A DNA stretch of 21,553 nucleotides from Caryophanales bacterium UBA6877 (GCA_002451465.1 DKCJ01000024.1:1-21553), one strand, 5' to 3'; shown: positions 1-7,100, numbered from the stretch's first letter. Numbers and translations: made by a program. Notes: generated by a model not told the origin, from the sequence alone.

Positions 1-26
1 TGAGCCAGGATCAAACTCTCTAAAAG
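1..26 (-). rRNA. rrs: 16S rRNA, 5' end only (partial)
   Basis: The reverse complement of the first 19 bases is the near-universal 16S start (AGAGTTTGATCCTGGCTCA, E. coli positions 8-26). Counting back seven bases puts the mature 5' end near position 26. Only this start is inside the window; the rest of the rRNA operon lies to the left. The leader, boxA-like site and two promoters upstream (positions 27-340) fit an rrn operon read leftward. Confidence 0.95.
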
Positions 27-140
27 TTTGTATCTAAGTTCATAATTATTCTGGTTTAAATTTCTTTCGAAATTATTGAAGTATTAATTAAATTAATAAC
101 TTTCTAAAATTGACGTTGTTTCTTGTACATCATCTATATA

Positions 141-154
141 GTTTTCAAAGATCT
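141..154 (-). promoter_or_regulatory. boxA-like antitermination site in the rRNA leader
   Basis: Read on the minus strand this is GAGATCTTTGAAAAC, close to the CTTTGAAAAC block that precedes 16S genes in many low-GC Gram-positive bacteria. It sits between the rrn promoters and the 16S start, where Nus-factor antitermination signals normally occur. The rest of 27-189 is transcribed spacer; I see no gene in it. Confidence 0.6.
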
Positions 155-189
155 CATGCACTTTTTAATCTCTTAACAAGTGCTTAATT

Positions 190-218
190 ATGATATCATC
201 AACTAATACCTCTGTCAA
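190..218 (-). promoter_or_regulatory. rRNA operon promoter P2
   Basis: On the minus strand a perfect -35 TTGACA (213-218) is followed by a 17-bp spacer and a -10 TATCAT (190-195). Transcription would start near 183 and enter the rRNA leader. This is the better of two tandem promoters. Confidence 0.8.
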
Positions 219-311
219 CATAATTTTTAATTTTTTTAAAATCTTGTTGCAACTTATTAGTTTTTGAATCATTCATCAGTCATCATATCTCAATGGCTGA
301 CAACGTTTAAT

Positions 312-340
312 ACTATACACGGACATTTAATTAAATGCAA
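312..340 (-). promoter_or_regulatory. rRNA operon promoter P1 (upstream)
   Basis: On the minus strand -35 TTGCAT (335-340), a 17-bp spacer, and -10 TATAGT (312-317). It lies about 120 bp upstream of P2, giving the tandem arrangement usual for rRNA operons. An A/T-rich tract just upstream (about 345-370) could act as an UP element. Confidence 0.6.
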
Positions 341-387
341 TACTTATTTTTATTTTTTTAAAAAAATAATTCGTGTGAGTATTTATA

Positions 388-411
388 TAATAAAAGCACC
401 TTAATTGGTGC
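388..411 (-). terminator. Terminator of tRNA-Val
   Basis: On the minus strand GCACC, a six-base loop and GGTGC are followed by TTTTATTAT. It begins 14 nt after the tRNA CCA end. It separates the tRNA transcript from the rRNA promoters downstream. Confidence 0.7.
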
Positions 412-424
412 ATTTTATTTATTC

Positions 425-500
425 TGGTGGGTGCTATAGGGATCGAACCTATGACCTTCTGTACGTCAAACAGATGCTCTCCCAGCTGAGCTAAACACCC
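425..500 (-). tRNA. tRNA-Val (anticodon GAC)
   Basis: The minus strand folds into a standard 76-nt cloverleaf. The acceptor stem GGGTGTT pairs with AGCACCC, the D stem is GCTC/GAGC, and the anticodon stem TCTGT/ACAGA encloses loop TTGACGT with anticodon GAC. The T arm is ATAGG/CCTAT with loop TTCGATC. The discriminator is A and CCA is encoded. It has its own promoter (517-545) and terminator (388-411), so it is probably a single-gene transcript just upstream of the rRNA operon. Confidence 0.95.
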
Positions 501-516
501 GCGCTGAACATTAACT

Positions 517-545
517 AATATACTATATAATAAAAATTAATTCAA
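517..545 (-). promoter_or_regulatory. tRNA-Val promoter
   Basis: On the minus strand -35 TTGAAT (540-545), 17-bp spacer, -10 TATATT (517-522). The predicted start is about 10 nt before the tRNA 5' end. The promoter sits directly after the stop of the upstream membrane-protein gene. Confidence 0.65.
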
Positions 546-550
546 CAACT

Positions 551-1174
551 TTATACAGTTTTAAATAAATAAATTAGAGGAACAATTCCAACTGCCGCTT
601 CAACAATGAACATTGATCCAACTAATGGTATATAAACATTATATCCTTGATAAACAACCATATTAATTACACGCATAATTTCAGAAATACCACCAAGCGA
701 TAAACCAATAATTGATATAATCATGGATGAAAATGCAAAAATTGAAGAAAATTTATAATTGTTTTTGTAATAATAGACAATACCGAGAATGGCTAGCACC
801 ATTGAAACAAGACAAATTATAGATTGTAAATAATCTAATAGTTGTGCATTATTAGTCAAAACATAACCAATACCCATCCAACAACAAGGTATAGCATATA
901 TTAAGACTAAATATAATAAGGATATAAAAGTTGAATCTTCATTCTTCTTTATAATAAGGTAAGCAGCAACACAATACCCTGCTATGAAAAAAGTAGACAT
1001 CAACCCGCCATAAAATGTTGGAATAAATGAAGCACTTAAGCCAAAAAACACAATGTGCAAAATATAAATTAAAGCCATAACAAGATAAGTAATTCTTATT
1101 ACTTTGTTTCCATTTACTTTATTTAATGATCCGCTTACACTTATTTTTATTTGTTCGCTTTCAATTTTTTTCAT
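551..1174 (-). CDS. Unrecognised six-helix membrane protein (207 aa)
   Basis: I do not recognise this family. After a polar N-terminus of about 24 residues the protein has roughly six hydrophobic segments (about 25-48, 53-74, 81-105, 113-137, 140-163 and 178-204), so it should be an integral membrane protein with little outside the bilayer. Aromatic and Gly/Ser residues are frequent, but I see no catalytic or ligand-binding motif. The ATG is preceded by AAAGG at a reasonable distance and the gene ends in TAA. It stands alone between the aldo/keto reductase remnant and tRNA-Val, so the neighbours say nothing about its job. It is real coding sequence judging by length and hydrophobic periodicity. 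Confidence 0.75.
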   Translation of the reverse strand: MKKIESEQIKISVSGSLNKVNGNKVIRITYLVMALIYILHIVFFGLSASFIPTFYGGLMSTFFIAGYCVAAYLIIKKNEDSTFISLLYLVLIYAIPCCWMGIGYVLTNNAQLLDYLQSIICLVSMVLAILGIVYYYKNNYKFSSIFAFSSMIISIIGLSLGGISEIMRVINMVVYQGYNVYIPLVGSMFIVEAAVGIVPLIYLFKTV

Positions 1175-1271
1175 AAATTAACCTTTATTAATAATGATAT
1201 ACTAAAAAAAACATTAAAACATTCTTTTTTTATATTTTTTTAAAATAATCTCAATGTTATTCATTGGAATA

Positions 1272-2246
1272 TCAAAGACCTTGTGGTCTAGCGCCACTTA
1301 TAGGTTTATGTTTATACAATTCTTCTAAATATTTAACATCATTATCGGTTAACTTAACATTTAAAGATTCTATTGCATCTTTGATATGTTTAATTTTTGT
1401 TCCTCCTACGATAGCTGAGCTAACCCCTTTTTTAAATAACCACGCTAAACTTATTTGTGCCATACTGACATTATATTTAATAACTAAATCATGTACACGG
1501 TTAATAATTAATAAATCATTTTCTTTTTCATTATCATATTTTGATTTAAGATTTTTATCAGTTTCGCTTCTTAATGAATCGCTATTCCATTCTAAATGTG
1601 TCAAATGTCCGCCCGCTAATGGCGAATATGGAACTAATGCAACATTATATTGCTTACAAATTGGTATAAGTTCTCTTTCATCTTCGCGATATAATAAATT
1701 ATAGTGATTTTGCATAACTGAAAATTTTGTTAAATTTAATTTTTTTGCAATGACTTGCATATTACGAAATTGATACTCATACATAGCACTAGCACCAATT
1801 GCTCTTACCTTCTTTAATTTAACAAGTTCATCTAAAGTCGTCATCACCTCTTCAATAGGCGTATCATAATCAAACTTATGAATATAATAAATATCAAGAT
1901 ACGTCGTTTGTAAATTCTTTAAAGTATTCTCAACTTCTCTTAATATTGCTTTTCGCGAAAGTTTACCTTCATTAAAATAAACTTTCGAAGCTATAACAAC
2001 CTTCTCTCAAGGAATATTTAATTCTTTTAAAGCATTTCCAATATATTTTTCGCTAGTTCCATTTGCATAGCAATTTGCCGTATCAATAAAATTTATCCCC
2101 AATGAAAAAGCTTCTTTTATCATTTTTGTTGTTTCTTCTTGGTTCAATGTCCATTCATGGAATTCTTTTGACGCTTCACCAAAAGACATTCCACCAATAC
2201 ATATTTTTGAAACAACGATATTATTTCCTAAATCAACATATTCCAT
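1272..2246 (-). pseudogene. Aldo/keto reductase interrupted by one in-frame TGA
   Basis: Translated through, the frame gives a 324-residue NAD(P)H-dependent aldo/keto reductase of the classic TIM-barrel family. It opens with EYVDLGNNIVVSKICIGGM and shows the catalytic tetrad: Asp and Tyr in IDTANCYANGTSE, Lys in IASKVYF, His in IYYIHKFD. SMAQISLAWL and VGGT near the C-terminus are the usual cofactor-end motifs. A single TGA at 2007-2009 interrupts the frame at codon 80, in LNIP-stop-EKVVIAS. No frameshift accompanies it and the frame on both sides is fully conserved. Homologues commonly have Arg at this point, so CGA or AGA mutated to TGA is the simplest cause. Without readthrough the product is 79 aa and lacks the catalytic Lys and His. 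Trp elsewhere in the gene is TGG. The GTG at 1845-1847 is only an internal Val codon. The start at 2246 has a GAGG Shine-Dalgarno. The substrate cannot be predicted. Confidence 0.8.
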
Positions 2247-2523
2247 AATCGAACCTCATTTCATAGTAATTCTATCCTTATATGATATTAATAAATATTT
2301 TTATAAAGAAATAATATATTTGCGATTCAAAAATAATAAAAATTTTAAAATGTTAGGTCATTTAACCTTTATTAAGAGCTGCAAATGGTTCAGTTCAATA
2401 CTTTTATTCAATAAATTACTTTAAAAAATATTCCTATAAATTGTCATTAATAACATCCGAAATTTTGTAACTTACTTTATAACTAAATTTCAATATAAGT
2501 ACATCCTTTTCATTCTACTTTTG
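2247..2523. other. Intergenic region with no gene seen
   Basis: Between the aldo/keto reductase start and the tRNA-Gly terminator I find no open frame of note on either strand and no convincing promoter. The minus strand holds several weak -10-like AT blocks (for example around 2278-2285) without a matching -35. The reductase promoter presumably lies here but I cannot place it. Confidence 0.5.
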
Positions 2524-2549
2524 AAAAAAGCGACACAATATCACTTTTT
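2524..2549 (-). terminator. Terminator of tRNA-Gly
   Basis: On the minus strand AAAAAGTG and CGCTTTTT form an 8-bp stem (one G-U pair) around a nine-base loop, with the U-rich tract forming the 3' arm. It starts about 10 nt after the tRNA CCA end. Confidence 0.7.
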
Positions 2550-2558
2550 AATTACAAA

Positions 2559-2632
2559 TGGAGCACCATACGGGAATCGAACCCGCATCCCTTGCTTGGG
2601 AAGCAAGTATTCTGCCATTGAACTAATGATGC
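2559..2632 (-). tRNA. tRNA-Gly (anticodon CCC)
   Basis: The minus strand folds into a 74-nt cloverleaf. The acceptor stem is GCATCAT/ATGGTGC, the D stem GTTC/GAAT, and the anticodon stem CTTGC/GCAAG encloses loop TTCCCAA, giving anticodon CCC. The T stem is GCGGG/CCCGT with loop TTCGATT. The discriminator is T, typical of tRNA-Gly, and CCA is encoded. It starts 18 nt after the DUF3137 stop on the same strand. A CCC isoacceptor reads only GGG, a rare codon in such AT-rich DNA. Confidence 0.92.
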
Positions 2633-2637
2633 ATAAT

Positions 2638-2663
2638 ATAAAGATGAAAATCACTTTTCATCT
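2638..2663 (-). terminator. Hairpin over the stop codon of the DUF3137 gene
   Basis: On the minus strand AGATGAAAA, loop GTGA and TTTTCATCT form a perfect 9-bp stem followed by TTTATATTA. The TGA stop of the DUF3137 gene lies in the loop. This probably ends the lemA operon just before tRNA-Gly, although the stem is AT-rich and some readthrough into the tRNA is possible. Confidence 0.55.
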
Positions 2664-3589
2664 AATGAAGTTGCATTGAATTTGTCACCATCGAGCTTTA
2701 ATTTATTAATAATATCCAAAGGCAATCTATAATAAGCATAGATATCATTAACAACTTTCCTTTCAATCTTTTTAAAAATTGAAAATTTAAATTCTATTTT
2801 TGTCTCTGCTAACAAAAAATATATCGTATGATTAAATAAAACATTAACAATCTTACCTTTATATAGTTCCCTTAGATCAATAAAATCAATAAGTTCTTTT
2901 GATCTAATTAAATAGAAAGCTTTTTCTCTATCTGTAGCAGTAGAATAAAATTTTTCATTAAAATCTAATGACTCAAACTCCATGATATTTTTAAATGGTT
3001 TTAAATTAAAAACTCTTGGATTATTTTGCTTATCAACAATTGAAATAGCACTTTGGAAATCTCTATCTATTCTAAAAGACATATATCTTCCAGGAAATGG
3101 GTAACGATGTTCGGTAGTATGGCCATCTTTATCAGTTGATGTTTCAATTATTGTAAAAACATAATCAGACAAAACTAAATCAACACCCTTATAATTAGTT
3201 CTTATTGTGTCACTCGTAGAAAATTCGTCAGGACTCCTAAAAATACCTGATGCATTCATTTCTTTAAAAGATATACCATTCCTTTCGACATAACTAAAGT
3301 TCTGGCCCTTAAAAACATCATCTCTTATTTTGCTTTCAAGGTTATCTTTTACAAATTTATTATATTTAGAACTTGCAACTGAAAATCCAATGCTAAGTAA
3401 AATTAAAGAAATAATAATTAAAAATACTCCAAAGAAAAACAAATCGTCGTTTTCATTAAAAGCAAATTGTTTTAATAAAAATAAAATTATCGATACAACA
3501 AATAACCCCAAAGAAATAAAAGCAAATATCTTAAAAATTTTAAGTCTTCTAGTTCTTTCTTTATCAATTACTTCAAATATTGAATCCAT
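2651..3589 (-). CDS. DUF3137-like membrane protein, partner of LemA
   Basis: The 312-aa protein starts with a short cytoplasmic segment, then two membrane helices (about 18-40 and 49-72), and then a long soluble C-terminal domain with no signal peptide. This layout and the position directly after lemA match the DUF3137 family, which is commonly encoded beside LemA; the assignment rests more on layout and context than on a diagnostic motif. The soluble part contains mixed beta/alpha sequence such as GHTTEHRYPFPGRYMSF, with no obvious active site. Its ATG is 7 bp after the lemA stop and has no good Shine-Dalgarno, suggesting translational coupling. It ends in TGA. The molecular function of the family is unknown. 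Confidence 0.65.
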   Translation of the reverse strand: MDSIFEVIDKERTRRLKIFKIFAFISLGLFVVSIILFLLKQFAFNENDDLFFFGVFLIIISLILLSIGFSVASSKYNKFVKDNLESKIRDDVFKGQNFSYVERNGISFKEMNASGIFRSPDEFSTSDTIRTNYKGVDLVLSDYVFTIIETSTDKDGHTTEHRYPFPGRYMSFRIDRDFQSAISIVDKQNNPRVFNLKPFKNIMEFESLDFNEKFYSTATDREKAFYLIRSKELIDFIDLRELYKGKIVNVLFNHTIYFLLAETKIEFKFSIFKKIERKVVNDIYAYYRLPLDIINKLKLDGDKFNATSLDEK

Positions 3590-3596
3590 ATATTAC

Positions 3597-4208
3597 TTAA
3601 AATTCTATCTTAACATCTTCCTTTTTAACACTATCAGCTTCAAAAAATTCTTCTTTAGTAATATGCATCATATGAGCAACAATTGAAGATGGGAAACTAA
3701 CAACCTTTTGATTATAAATAGAAATATTAGAGTTAAAAATTCTTCTGCTAGCTTGTAAATTTTCTTCGCAATCTTGAATTTGTAATTGTAATCTAGAAAA
3801 ATTTTCGCTTGCTTTTAAATCTGGATATTGTTCAGCAACAAGCGAAATTTGTCTTTGAGCATTATCTAATACTGCAGCTAATTCACTCTTTTGTTTCATT
3901 GTTAAATCTTGAACACGATATCCATTACGTAATTCAATTGTTTTAGTAATTGTTTCGTATTCATGTTTAGCATAGCCTTTAACAGTTGCTAATGATTTAG
4001 TCAATGTATCATAACGTTTGGTTAAAGCAACATCAATTGATGATCTTGATTCATCAATCTTAACTTTCGTTCTATTAAACCAGTTTCTTGTAGAAATATA
4101 CCAAGCAACTAAAACAATAACCAAAAATAAAACAATAACGCCAACAATAATACCAATAAATGCGCCAGTTGATAAACCGCCAAAACTTGAACTTGTAGAA
4201 TTATTCAT
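3597..4208 (-). CDS. lemA: LemA family protein
   Basis: The 203-aa protein has a Ser-rich N-terminal tail, one membrane helix (about 16-37), then a long helical domain. The region just after the helix (NRTKVKIDESRSSIDVALTK followed by RYDTLTKSLATVKGYAKHE) matches the family signature, in which a conserved Ile-Asp-Val-x-Leu-x-x-Arg-Tyr-Asp block leads into VKGYAKHE. The rest is predicted antiparallel helical bundle and coiled coil. LemA proteins are membrane-anchored with the bundle outside or, in some lineages, facing inward; their function is not settled. A strong AGGAGG lies 12 nt before the ATG. Its promoter is at 4238-4266 and the DUF3137 gene follows by 7 bp, so the two form an operon. 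Confidence 0.9.
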   Translation of the reverse strand: MNNSTSSSFGGLSTGAFIGIIVGVIVLFLVIVLVAWYISTRNWFNRTKVKIDESRSSIDVALTKRYDTLTKSLATVKGYAKHEYETITKTIELRNGYRVQDLTMKQKSELAAVLDNAQRQISLVAEQYPDLKASENFSRLQLQIQDCEENLQASRRIFNSNISIYNQKVVSFPSSIVAHMMHITKEEFFEADSVKKEDVKIEF

Positions 4209-4237
4209 AATAATTTCTATCCTCCTAAAGCAATTTA

Positions 4238-4266
4238 AGTATAAGGTTGAAACTAGAAAAAATCAA
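4238..4266 (-). promoter_or_regulatory. lemA promoter
   Basis: On the minus strand -35 TTGATT (4261-4266), 17-bp spacer, -10 TATACT (4238-4243). The predicted leader is short, and the AGGAGG of lemA (about 4221-4226) follows directly. Confidence 0.7.
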
Positions 4267-4330
4267 TATAAAGGTTCTCGAGAATAACATAAATAATTGA
4301 AGCTAACTTATAAAAATCAACTAAGTTCAT

Positions 4331-4403
4331 GAAGGGCAATAATAAATATTGAGAGGGGACCAAAAGAAGATTGTCGGAGAAAATCTTTTTATTACTGCCC
4401 TTC
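4331..4403 (-). ncRNA. Inverted-repeat element, possible structured RNA
   Basis: Two 15-base arms (4331-4345 and 4389-4403, read as GAAGGGCAGTAATAA and TTATTATTGCCCTTC on the minus strand) enclose about 43 bases. On the plus strand one position is an A-C mismatch. On the minus strand it becomes a G-U pair, so the stem is unbroken only if transcribed leftward. A second hairpin, AAGATT/AATCTT, lies inside. A -10-like TATATT (4407-4412) sits just before the stem on the minus strand. I recognise no known RNA family. It could be a small RNA, an end-of-gene structure for the Bax-inhibitor gene, or a short mobile inverted repeat. Confidence 0.4.
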
Positions 4404-4417
4404 ACTAATATATACTA

Positions 4418-4466
4418 GGGGAATTTAAAAAAATTACATACTTTTTTTATTTTTTTTAAAATTCCC
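4418..4466. repeat. AT-rich inverted repeat downstream of the Bax-inhibitor gene
   Basis: GGGAATTTAAAAAAA (4419-4433) is mirrored by TTTTTTTTAAAATTCCC (about 4450-4466), so a long AT stem capped by GGG/CCC pairs can form on either strand. It lies about 40 bp after the stop of the Bax-inhibitor gene. It may end that transcript, although no U-tract follows the GC pairs. Confidence 0.4.
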
Positions 4467-4508
4467 AATAGTGAATATATACGCAAACATAATTTAAATA
4501 ATTAATAA

Positions 4509-5270
4509 CTAATTATTTTTTGCTCTACCAAAAGCAATTAAAAGATAATAGAGAACTCTTATAAAAATTGTAATAAAATCAGCATAAAGATTTAAAGAAT
4601 AATAAAGAGCAATATTACTATTTGCTCCACCATAAGAAGCTATCTTTTTAATATTATACATATCTAAAAAAGTCGTAATTAAAATCATTAAAACAAAGAC
4701 ACCTTCAATAATCCAATAAATTGTCATTGAAGCATCGAAAGCACTTTTAACATTAAAAGCCCATGGGAACAAGAATAAGTTTACTAAACTTAGTATACCC
4801 ATAACAAGGAATCCACCAAAAAGTAAACCATATAACCAACCAACACGTCCTTTAAAAATAAGTGCGCTAAAGCAAACAGTTAAGAAGATTAAGGAAGTAA
4901 TTGCAAGAGAAATCCCAATTATATAAGGATTTCCAACAAAATAAACTAAAGAAGAAAGCAAAACTCCAACAAAAACTACATAAAGAACATAAGGAACTAA
5001 TATACTCTTCATAAATATTCTCTTAATTGAGACAACAAAAGAGGTAATAATTAGTCCAAAGAAAGAAACGCCTAAAATAACCATATATATAGTAAAAGCG
5101 TTTTCATTCCCTGTTCCTATTATGTTTGTTAAAAATGCACTCATTGAAACACAAACCAAAGCACTAATTAATAAGCCAACAAACATATAAAGGAAAACCT
5201 TAGCAATAAATGATCCAGATTCTATTAAAGTATTATTGTTATCATTATTATTAAAAACTTGAGAGCCCAT
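4509..5270 (-). CDS. Bax inhibitor-1/YccA family membrane protein
   Basis: The 253-aa protein has a polar Asn-rich N-terminus of about 20 residues and then seven hydrophobic segments, the layout of the BI-1/YccA (TMBIM) family. The last third carries the family pattern: a helix ending in TFLDMYNIKKIASYGGANSN (family form roughly YDTQ-x-I), then an Ala-Leu-x-Leu-Tyr-x-Asp-Phe-like stretch, here ALYYSLNLYADFITIFI, and a final helix. Characterised bacterial members are calcium-leak channels (B. subtilis YetJ) or FtsH-interacting proteins (E. coli YccA); which applies here is unknown. AAGGAGG lies 5 nt before the ATG, and a good promoter is at 5303-5332. It is transcribed alone. Confidence 0.85.
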   Translation of the reverse strand: MGSQVFNNNDNNNTLIESGSFIAKVFLYMFVGLLISALVCVSMSAFLTNIIGTGNENAFTIYMVILGVSFFGLIITSFVVSIKRIFMKSILVPYVLYVVFVGVLLSSLVYFVGNPYIIGISLAITSLIFLTVCFSALIFKGRVGWLYGLLFGGFLVMGILSLVNLFLFPWAFNVKSAFDASMTIYWIIEGVFVLMILITTFLDMYNIKKIASYGGANSNIALYYSLNLYADFITIFIRVLYYLLIAFGRAKNN

Positions 5271-5302
5271 AAGTTCCTCCTTGTTAATGAATTATTGTAT
5301 AT

Positions 5303-5332
5303 ATTATATAAAAAATTTCTAATTAATATCAA
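5303..5332 (-). promoter_or_regulatory. Promoter of the Bax-inhibitor gene
   Basis: On the minus strand -35 TTGATA (5327-5332), 18-bp spacer, perfect -10 TATAAT (5303-5308). The predicted start lies about 25 nt before the gene. Confidence 0.7.
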
Positions 5333-5349
5333 TTTAAAGCACCTTCTTA

Positions 5350-5395
5350 AAATAAAAAGGTGTGGTAATCATATAGGGGATTATGATTACCACAC
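5350..5395 (-). terminator. Strong terminator of the kdgA-kdgK-kduI-kduD operon
   Basis: On the minus strand GTGTGGTAATCATA pairs perfectly over 14 bp with TATGATTACCACAC around an eight-base loop, and CTTTTTATTTT follows. It lies about 55 bp after the kduD stop. The plus strand has no U-tract after the stem, so the signal works leftward. Confidence 0.85.
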
Positions 5396-5449
5396 GGCTA
5401 TTCTAGATTCTTTTTTATGAATTGCAATAGGCTTTTTACTTAATTTAAA

Positions 5450-6244
5450 CTATTTTGGTTGACGTCCAATATAGGCTAAAATTCCACCATCAACATATAA
5501 AACTTGACCATTAACAGCATTACTTGCATCACTAGCTAAAAATACTGCAGGACCACCAAGTTCACTAGGTTTTAACCATCTACCAGCAGGGGTTCTAGCT
5601 TTAATAAATTGATCAAATGGATGGTCACTTCCATCTTTTTGTTTTTCTCTTAAAGGTGCTGTTTGTGGCGTTTCAATATAACCAGGACCAATAGCATTAC
5701 ATTGAATATTATATTGTGCATATTCTGCACAAATATTTCTCGTAAGCATTTTTAAACCACCTTTTGCAGCAGCATATGCACTAACAGTTTCTCTACCAAG
5801 TTCAGACATCATTGAGCAAATATTAATTATTTTACCGTGTCCTTTTTCAATCATTTGAGGAATAACTGCCTTAGCACAAATAAAAGGCCCAGTTAAATCA
5901 ACATCAATAACTTGACGCCATTCTTCAACTTTCATTTCAATCATTGGAATTCTTTTAATAATTCCAGCATTATTGACTAAAATATCTATTCCACCAAGTT
6001 TTTCTTTAATTTCTTTAACTAAAAGTTGAACTTCATCTTCTTTTGTAACGTCACAAATAAAGCCATACGCCTTAATACCAGCTTCTTTATAATTATTTAA
6101 GCCTTTTTCTAAAGCCTCTTCATTGCGATCATTAAAACATATTGTAGCACCTGCTGCACTAAAGGCTTTAGCAATTTCAAATCCAATTCCATAACTTGCA
6201 CCTGTGATAAGTGCTACTTTACCTTTTAAACTAAAATCATTCAT
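5450..6244 (-). CDS. kduD: 2-dehydro-3-deoxy-D-gluconate 5-dehydrogenase (KduD / gluconate 5-dehydrogenase-type SDR)
   Basis: A 264-aa classical short-chain dehydrogenase. It has the nucleotide-binding TGASYGIG (14-21), NNAG (91-94), catalytic Ser144, Tyr157 and Lys161, and PGYIETP (187-193). From memory it is close to the streptococcal enzymes annotated gluconate 5-dehydrogenase, sharing for example IKRIP, NICSMMSELGRETVSAYAAA, HPFDQFI and the C-terminal GGILAYIG. Enzymes of that group act in glycosaminoglycan uronate pathways. Next to kduI, kdgK and kdgA its likely reaction is NAD(P)H reduction of 2,5-diketo-3-deoxygluconate to 2-keto-3-deoxygluconate in the cytoplasm. It is the last gene of the operon, 13 bp after kduI, with GAGGAG before its ATG. 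Gluconate/5-ketogluconate interconversion is the alternative. Confidence 0.88.
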   Translation of the reverse strand: MNDFSLKGKVALITGASYGIGFEIAKAFSAAGATICFNDRNEEALEKGLNNYKEAGIKAYGFICDVTKEDEVQLLVKEIKEKLGGIDILVNNAGIIKRIPMIEMKVEEWRQVIDVDLTGPFICAKAVIPQMIEKGHGKIINICSMMSELGRETVSAYAAAKGGLKMLTRNICAEYAQYNIQCNAIGPGYIETPQTAPLREKQKDGSDHPFDQFIKARTPAGRWLKPSELGGPAVFLASDASNAVNGQVLYVDGGILAYIGRQPK

Positions 6245-6257
6245 ATATTATTCTCCT

Positions 6258-7097
6258 CTATTTTAAATCAGTTGTTTTAATTACATCCATATCATTATAT
6301 GTTTTGTTTTCACCGCACATACCCCATATAAAAGCGTATGATTTTGTAGCAAAACCTGAATGAATTGACCAAGATGGAGAAATAACAGCTTGTTCATTTT
6401 TCATAACAATTGTTCTAATTTCTTGAGGTTGTCCCATTAAATGGAAAACAACATCATCATTGCCTAATTCAAAGTAGAAGTAAACTTCCATTCTTCTTTC
6501 GTGAGTATGAGCAGGCATTGTGTTCCATGCATTGCCAGGATGTAAAATAGTTAAACCCATTGAAAGTTGTGCGGTATCTAAAACGTCGCTATGAATAAAT
6601 TGATTAATTGTTCTTTCATTTAAATGTTCTTGATCACCTACATTGACTTTCTTAGCATCTTTCATTTTTAATAATTTTGTAGGACAAGATCTTTGTGCTG
6701 GGCACGAACACATATAAAATTTAGCAGGGTTTTTAGCATCTTTAGATTTAAATAAAACTTCTTTTGCTCCCTTACCAATATATAAACAATCAGTTTTTTC
6801 TAAACTATATTCGACTCCATCAACAAGAATTATTCCATCACCTGCAATATTAAAAACTCCAAGTTCTCTTCTTTCTAAAAAATAATCAGCTTTTAAAGCT
6901 TCTTTAGCTTCTAATTTTAAAGTTTTTTCTATAGGATAAGCGCCTCCGGCAATCATTCTATCTTGATAAGAATATGTTAAAGAAATTTCATCTTTAACAA
7001 AAACATTTTCAATTAAATAATTTTTCCTTAATTCACTAGTTGTGTAATGTTTTGAATCATTTGGATGAGACATGTATCTAATATCTAATTCTTTCAT
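6258..7097 (-). CDS. kduI: 5-keto-4-deoxyuronate isomerase
   Basis: A 279-aa cupin-fold isomerase of usual length. The metal ligands are visible as His197, His199 and Glu204 in AHTHERRMEVY, and His246 in WSIHSG. They are offset by one residue from E. coli KduI. CPAQRSCPTKLL fills the place of the usual PAH-x-x-YPTK segment. It converts 4-deoxy-5-keto-uronate (from unsaturated galacturonate) to 2,5-diketo-3-deoxygluconate, the substrate of the neighbouring KduD. It starts 3 bp after the kdgK stop with a weak AAGGG-type ribosome site, so it probably depends on coupling to kdgK. Its substrate here most likely comes from the GH105 hydrolase encoded in the other operon. Confidence 0.95.
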   Translation of the reverse strand: MKELDIRYMSHPNDSKHYTTSELRKNYLIENVFVKDEISLTYSYQDRMIAGGAYPIEKTLKLEAKEALKADYFLERRELGVFNIAGDGIILVDGVEYSLEKTDCLYIGKGAKEVLFKSKDAKNPAKFYMCSCPAQRSCPTKLLKMKDAKKVNVGDQEHLNERTINQFIHSDVLDTAQLSMGLTILHPGNAWNTMPAHTHERRMEVYFYFELGNDDVVFHLMGQPQEIRTIVMKNEQAVISPSWSIHSGFATKSYAFIWGMCGENKTYNDMDVIKTTDLK

Positions 7098-7100
7098 AAT

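Noticed and set aside
1264..1704. Plus-strand open frame opposite the aldo/keto reductase
   Set aside because: It is antisense to a strongly conserved enzyme, has no ribosome site and resembles no protein. Similar antisense frames at 3330-3686, 4018-4287, 7582-7863, 10527-10820, 17694-17939 and 18466-18729 were dropped for the same reason.
1272..2246. TGA read as tryptophan (Mycoplasma-type code)
   Set aside because: All other long genes are intact with Trp as TGG only, and TGA serves as a natural stop at 2651-2653 and in the ATGA overlap at 15708-15711.
4331..4403. Insertion-sequence remnant or known riboswitch
   Set aside because: No transposase trace and no target duplication is visible, and the conserved cores of the T-box, SAM, TPP, purine, yybP-ykoY or SRP RNAs are not present; left as an unknown element.
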